A stretch of 64,000 nt of DNA, from assembly GCF_014526325.1 (NCBI RefSeq), contig NZ_JACNMJ010000001.1, forward strand, positions 1,240,001 through 1,304,000. The letters run 5' to 3'. Origin of the DNA: Psychroserpens algicola (GTDB lineage Bacteria > Bacteroidota > Bacteroidia > Flavobacteriales > Flavobacteriaceae). The notes under the pieces are model-generated. The model saw nothing but the letters and a program-made list of their open reading frames with translations. It ran no database searches and was not told where the DNA came from. Positions 60,131 to 64,000 of the stretch are shown piece by piece. Position numbers and translations under genes: made by a program. Positions within the stretch are counted from its first letter, which is position 1. Every line of letters starts with the position of its first letter.

Positions 60131-60955
60131 ATGACTGTTAGACATTTAGGACATACAGATTTTAATACGATAATGTCGTGTTTTCTATCGGCGTTTGAAA
60201 ACTATTTTGTTCCAATGCCTACAGATTATAATTTTTATAAGAAGCGTTGGGAAGCGGCTAAAGTTAACTTTAATTGGTCTTATGGGATGTTTGATGGTAA
60301 TACATTAGCTGGTTTTATAATTCATGCCATAGATGAACGCCATGGAGAACATATAGCATTTAATACAGGAACAGGTGTCATCCCAGAATACAGAGGACAA
60401 AAAATTGTAAAATCCATTTACGAGTATGCTATTACAGATTTAAAACGTCATGGAATTACCAAAAGTGTACTTGAAGTCATTACCAAAAATGAAAAAGCTA
60501 TAAAAGCTTATCAAGGTGTTGGATTTAATATTAGTAAAACGTTTAAATGTTTTGCAGGTAATTTATCAATAGATGAAGCTCAGATAACGGTTAAGAAAGT
60601 GCCTTTTTTTGAGATTGACTGGGATCATATTCCAAATCAAGATACCTACTCATGGGATTTTCATTCTAGGTGTTTAGAACATGGAAACTCTGATTATTAT
60701 TACGTGTATCATGATGATAAAATAGAATCATTTTTTGCAATTAATGCAGAAAATGGAACTATTAACCAACTCGAAGTTCTAATAAATCAAAACGAAAATT
60801 GGAAAAGATTATTTCAGGCTGTTCAGTCCATTAGAAAACAAGTCAGAATTATTAATGTTGATGACAGGCTTGAAGAAAAACTTCGTGCTATCGAAGATGT
60901 AGGTTTATTAAATACGGTAAATCAATATGAAATGGAATTGTATTTAAAGTCATAA
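60131..60955 (+). CDS. GNAT-family N-acetyltransferase
   Basis: A 274-aa protein. The N-terminal half is a GNAT domain with the acetyl-CoA-binding loop GVIPEYRGQKIVKSIYEYA (about 80-98) and the later SVLEVITKNEKAIKAYQGVGF. The C-terminal half looks like a second, degenerate GNAT-like fold. It starts 3 bp after the isoaspartyl peptidase gene and is in its operon; it may acetylate a cyanophycin-derived amino acid or peptide, which is inference. Confidence 0.8.
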   Translation: MTVRHLGHTDFNTIMSCFLSAFENYFVPMPTDYNFYKKRWEAAKVNFNWSYGMFDGNTLAGFIIHAIDERHGEHIAFNTGTGVIPEYRGQKIVKSIYEYAITDLKRHGITKSVLEVITKNEKAIKAYQGVGFNISKTFKCFAGNLSIDEAQITVKKVPFFEIDWDHIPNQDTYSWDFHSRCLEHGNSDYYYVYHDDKIESFFAINAENGTINQLEVLINQNENWKRLFQAVQSIRKQVRIINVDDRLEEKLRAIEDVGLLNTVNQYEMELYLKS

Positions 60956-60995
60956 GTTTTAGATCTAATCTAAACTGAAAAAAACATCAAAAAAA

Positions 60996-61859
60996 CTAGA
61001 TAAAAGGCGCCTCTATAGGTAGAACCGTTACTTTTCTGTTTTTTATATCGTATTGATCACCATTAGAAAGGACATGAACTGTAAGATTGGCCATGGTCAT
61101 AGGAGTTCCCTCTTGAAGTACTTTTTCGTTGTTATGAGTTAAACTACTACCATCAAAAACAATCACCATTCCCGAACCAATAACTGTACAGTCATTTCCA
61201 TTTTTGATGATAAGACCAGTGTCTTCTGCAAGACCTAAGCCAACTAAATCAGGATGTTTTGCAATAGCTTCACTTTGTCGTCCAAAACGACCACGTCTTA
61301 TAAAATGGGTATCAATAATTAAACTCGGAATTAAACTTAAGCCTTTATACATTGTCACTGCGCCTTTAATAAAAGATTCAGCGGCACTTCCACCAGCAAT
61401 CATTTCATTAGACATCGCCATAGCACCAGCACTTGTACCAGCAATGACGAAGCCTTCATCATTTTTATAACGGTCAATGAGAATATTATGAATACTTGTG
61501 CCTCCTATTTTGTTTGTGATTTTAGACTGGTTTCCACCAGAAAACATCACGCAATCGGCAGACGCTATAAGATCAATCGATTCTTGTTTTTCAGAATCTT
61601 TTTTACTTCTAATATCTAATACTGTAACGTCAGAGCAGCCCAAAGTTTTAAAAGCTGAGAGGTAATTATCTCCAACCTCTTTAGGTATGCTCGATGCAGT
61701 TGGGATAACCACAATTTTAGAATCAACACCACCTGCCTCTTTTACAACATGATATAAAATTCCTTCATCAATGAATTCTAAGGTGTATAATTCATTTTCT
61801 TCTAGCCCTTTATCTTCGTTTCCTCCAATAGGAATAAGCGTTCCTTTAACCTTCTGCAT
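60996..61859 (-). CDS. cphB: Cyanophycinase
   Basis: A 287-aa serine peptidase of the S51 family that cuts cyanophycin to beta-Asp-Arg dipeptides. The nucleophile S143 is in AGTSAGAMAMS, and MFSGGNQSKI (105-114), GGNEDKG at the N-terminus and DTHFIRRGRFGR (near 183) are family motifs. No signal peptide, so it acts on internal polymer. It is divergent from the cyanophycin synthetase gene over 94 bp, with a -7 box TATTTTTG (minus strand, 61888-61895). Confidence 0.93.
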   Translation of the reverse strand: MQKVKGTLIPIGGNEDKGLEENELYTLEFIDEGILYHVVKEAGGVDSKIVVIPTASSIPKEVGDNYLSAFKTLGCSDVTVLDIRSKKDSEKQESIDLIASADCVMFSGGNQSKITNKIGGTSIHNILIDRYKNDEGFVIAGTSAGAMAMSNEMIAGGSAAESFIKGAVTMYKGLSLIPSLIIDTHFIRRGRFGRQSEAIAKHPDLVGLGLAEDTGLIIKNGNDCTVIGSGMVIVFDGSSLTHNNEKVLQEGTPMTMANLTVHVLSNGDQYDIKNRKVTVLPIEAPFI

Positions 61860-61887
61860 AAAACTTTTCTGTAGATTGAATATTGGA

Positions 61888-61895
61888 CAAAAATA
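61888..61895 (-). promoter_or_regulatory. -7 box of cphB
   Basis: TATTTTTG on the minus strand, 28 nt upstream of the ATG at 61859, in the cphB-cphA divergent gap. Confidence 0.5.
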
Positions 61896-61953
61896 AACTA
61901 ATTTTTTTATTGAAAAATGTTATATTTATAATCTTTCACTTAAAAATCAACCT

Positions 61954-64000
61954 ATGGATATACGCAGTATAAATGCAATGAGAGGACCAAACTACTGGTC
62001 TGTAAGACGACATAAATTAATTGTCATGGTTTTAGATCTAGAGGACATGGAGCAATACCCCTCAAATAAAGTCGATGGTTTTTATGAACGTCTTAAAACA
62101 ATGTTCCCAGGAATGTATGAACATCGTTGCTCTGTGGGATCTCCAGGTGGTTTTTTTCAGCGTGTTGAAGAAGGCACTTGGATGGGACATATCATCGAGC
62201 ATATTGCATTAGAAATCCAAACCTTAGCAGGAATGGATGTTGGCTTCGGAAGAACTAGAGGCTATGGTGAAGAAGGGGTTTATAATGTTGTTTTTGCTTA
62301 CATGGAAGAATCTGTAGGTCGCTATGCAGCAAAAGCATCAGTTAGAATTTGTGAAGCTTTAATTTCAGGTGAGGACTATGATTTATCTGAAGATATTCAG
62401 CAAATGCGCGAATTGCGTGAAGCCGATCGTTTAGGACCAAGTACAGGCTCTATAGTAGAAGAAGCTGAATCTAGAGGCATTCCTTGGATTCGATTAAATA
62501 AATATTCACTGTGTCAATTGGGATATGGTGCTAATCAAAAGCGAATTCAGGCAACAGTTACAAGTGAAACGAGTAGTATTGGTGTAGAATTAGCTTGTGA
62601 TAAAGAAGATACAAAATACTTACTGGAACAAGCCGAAGTTGAAGTGCCTAAAGGTGATATCATTCGTCGTGAACGTAGCTTAGAAGAAGCATGCCGCTAT
62701 GTTGGCTATCCTTTGGTTATTAAGCCTATTGATGGCAATCATGGTCGTGGTATCACAGTTGATATTCAAAATTATGAAGACGCGCTTCAAGCCTTTCATC
62801 ATGCTAAAGAAAGTTCTAAAAGCGGAGCGATTATCGTTGAAAAGTTTATTAAAGGTGAAGATTATAGATTATTAGTCATAAATAACAAATTAGTGGCTGG
62901 AGCTATTCGTACGCCTGCTCATGTTATAGGTGACGGAACATCTACGGTACAAGAGCTTATAGATAAAGTCAATAGTGATCCCAGACGAGGTTTTGGGCAT
63001 GAAAATGTTCTGACGCAAATCTCTGTCAACGAACTGACCAAAACCATTATTAAAGATGCTGGTTATACTTTAGAATCTGTAATTGCTGAAGGCGAACGCC
63101 TGGTTTTAAAAGATACGGCTAATCTTAGTACAGGAGGAACAGCCGAAGATATCACAGATATTATTCATCCAGCAAACGTGAGTATGGCTGAGCGGATTTC
63201 CAAAATTATAGATTTGGATATTTGTGGTATTGATATCATGACTACCGACATCTCTAAACCACTATCTGAAACTGGTGGTGCTGTTTTAGAAGTTAATGCT
63301 GGTCCTGGATTTAGAATGCATTTAGCACCAACAACAGGTTTGCCTCGTAATGTAGCTGCTCCTGTAATTGATAAATTGTTTCCTCAAAAAGGAGATACAG
63401 GACGTATTCCTATCATCGCCACTTCTGGAACTAACGGAAAAACGACTACGACACGTCTTATTGCACATATCGCCAAAATGAAAGGCTATCGTGTTGGTTA
63501 CACGACAAGTGATGGTGTTTATATACAAAATAGATTACTCATGACTGGTGATTGTACTGGTCCATCGAGTGCCGAGTTCGTACTTAAAGATCCAACTGTG
63601 AATTTTGCCGTTTTAGAATGTGCACGAGGTGGTTTATTACGTGCCGGATTAGGGTTTAAAAAATGCGATGTAGCTGTTGTCACCAATGTAGCTGCCGATC
63701 ATCTAGGTTTAAAAGGAATTCATACCATAGAGCAGCTTGCTAAGGTTAAAGCGGTTATTCCAGAAACTGTTTTACCCGATGGCTATGCCATATTAAATGC
63801 CGATGATGATTTAGTATATGATATGCGACGTAATGTCGAATGTAATGTCGCTTTATTTTCTATGGATGAAAATAACCCAAGAATTAAAGCCTTACAACGT
63901 CTTAATGGTATCACTGCAGTGTATGAAAATGGTTATGTAACCATATGTAGAGGTGAATGGAAAATGCGTTTGATGAAGGCTGAAGATATCCCATTAACCT
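61954..64000 (+). CDS. cphA: Cyanophycin synthetase (3' end outside window)
   Basis: The frame is open from ATG 61954 to the right edge; 682 codons are present of a usual length near 875. It begins MDIRSINAMRGPNYWSVRRH. The N-terminal domain (1-160) is followed by an ATP-grasp domain (about 220-480; YPLVIKPIDGNHGRGITV, EVNAGPGFRMHLAP) that adds aspartate. A Mur-ligase-like domain then starts at the P-loop ATSGTNGKTTTT (about 489-500), which adds arginine; ECARGGLLRAGLGF and VTNVAADHLG follow. It makes the Asp-Arg storage polymer. cphB is divergent; the isoaspartyl peptidase is nearby. Confidence 0.95.
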   Translation, partial: MDIRSINAMRGPNYWSVRRHKLIVMVLDLEDMEQYPSNKVDGFYERLKTMFPGMYEHRCSVGSPGGFFQRVEEGTWMGHIIEHIALEIQTLAGMDVGFGRTRGYGEEGVYNVVFAYMEESVGRYAAKASVRICEALISGEDYDLSEDIQQMRELREADRLGPSTGSIVEEAESRGIPWIRLNKYSLCQLGYGANQKRIQATVTSETSSIGVELACDKEDTKYLLEQAEVEVPKGDIIRRERSLEEACRYVGYPLVIKPIDGNHGRGITVDIQNYEDALQAFHHAKESSKSGAIIVEKFIKGEDYRLLVINNKLVAGAIRTPAHVIGDGTSTVQELIDKVNSDPRRGFGHENVLTQISVNELTKTIIKDAGYTLESVIAEGERLVLKDTANLSTGGTAEDITDIIHPANVSMAERISKIIDLDICGIDIMTTDISKPLSETGGAVLEVNAGPGFRMHLAPTTGLPRNVAAPVIDKLFPQKGDTGRIPIIATSGTNGKTTTTRLIAHIAKMKGYRVGYTTSDGVYIQNRLLMTGDCTGPSSAEFVLKDPTVNFAVLECARGGLLRAGLGFKKCDVAVVTNVAADHLGLKGIHTIEQLAKVKAVIPETVLPDGYAILNADDDLVYDMRRNVECNVALFSMDENNPRIKALQRLNGITAVYENGYVTICRGEWKMRLMKAEDIPLT

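Overview
The window is a 64 kb stretch of chromosome from a member of the Bacteroidota, almost certainly a Flavobacteriaceae species. Four things point there: AT-rich sequence, flavobacterial -7 boxes (TAnnTTTG) in front of many genes, typical gene content (ExbB-x-ExbD-ExbD, PorT-like barrels, a sensor/regulator with Reg_prop repeats and an AraC domain) and almost no Shine-Dalgarno signals. I cannot fix the genus. No rRNA operon, insertion sequence, prophage or CRISPR array was seen; one tRNA gene (Ser, GGA) is present.

Layout. 1-3.3 kb: tetR-tolC efflux operon (cut at the left edge) and a polyprenyl synthase. 3.3-8.1 kb: small outer-membrane protein and the 2-oxoglutarate dehydrogenase genes sucA and sucB. 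8.1-10.0 kb: a LuxR/NarL-type response regulator followed by an array of four tiny transcription units, each with the same operator, a -33 TTG, a 20-nt spacer, a -7 box and an intrinsic terminator. 10.0-13.0 kb: tatD, asparaginase, tRNA-Ser and a 117-bp tandem repeat. 13.0-19.0 kb: ExbB/ExbD energy-transduction cluster, PorT-like barrel, XRE regulator and lipoprotein. 19-34 kb: housekeeping genes rpoN, asnS, an RND exporter, frr, pyrH, tsf, rpsB, rpsI, rplM, sua5 and an ABC-F ATPase. 34.6-36.6 kb: a YgiQ-type radical SAM protein.

36.6-46.3 kb is an accessory defence island between the ygiQ-like gene and polA. It holds a Sau3AI-like (GATC-type) restriction-modification system with an XRE controller. 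Beside it is a second, very AT-rich cassette: a stand-alone homologue of the Sau3AI C-terminal domain, a NurA-like nuclease, a HerA-type hexameric ATPase, a 57-aa protein, a Rad50/SMC-like ATPase with a CxxC hook and an unrecognised 288-aa protein. Within each strand the genes overlap, and the two operons meet tail to tail with overlapping stop codons. I infer a HerA-NurA-Rad50-like DNA-processing defence system. This cassette and the four-unit array near 8.3-8.9 kb are the two most interesting parts of the window.

46.4-64 kb: polA, a secreted cupin, a very large repeat protein with YadA-head-like repeats and a C1q-like C-terminus, a hybrid two-component system, and a cyanophycin locus (isoaspartyl peptidase, GNAT, cyanophycinase, and cyanophycin synthetase cut at the right edge).
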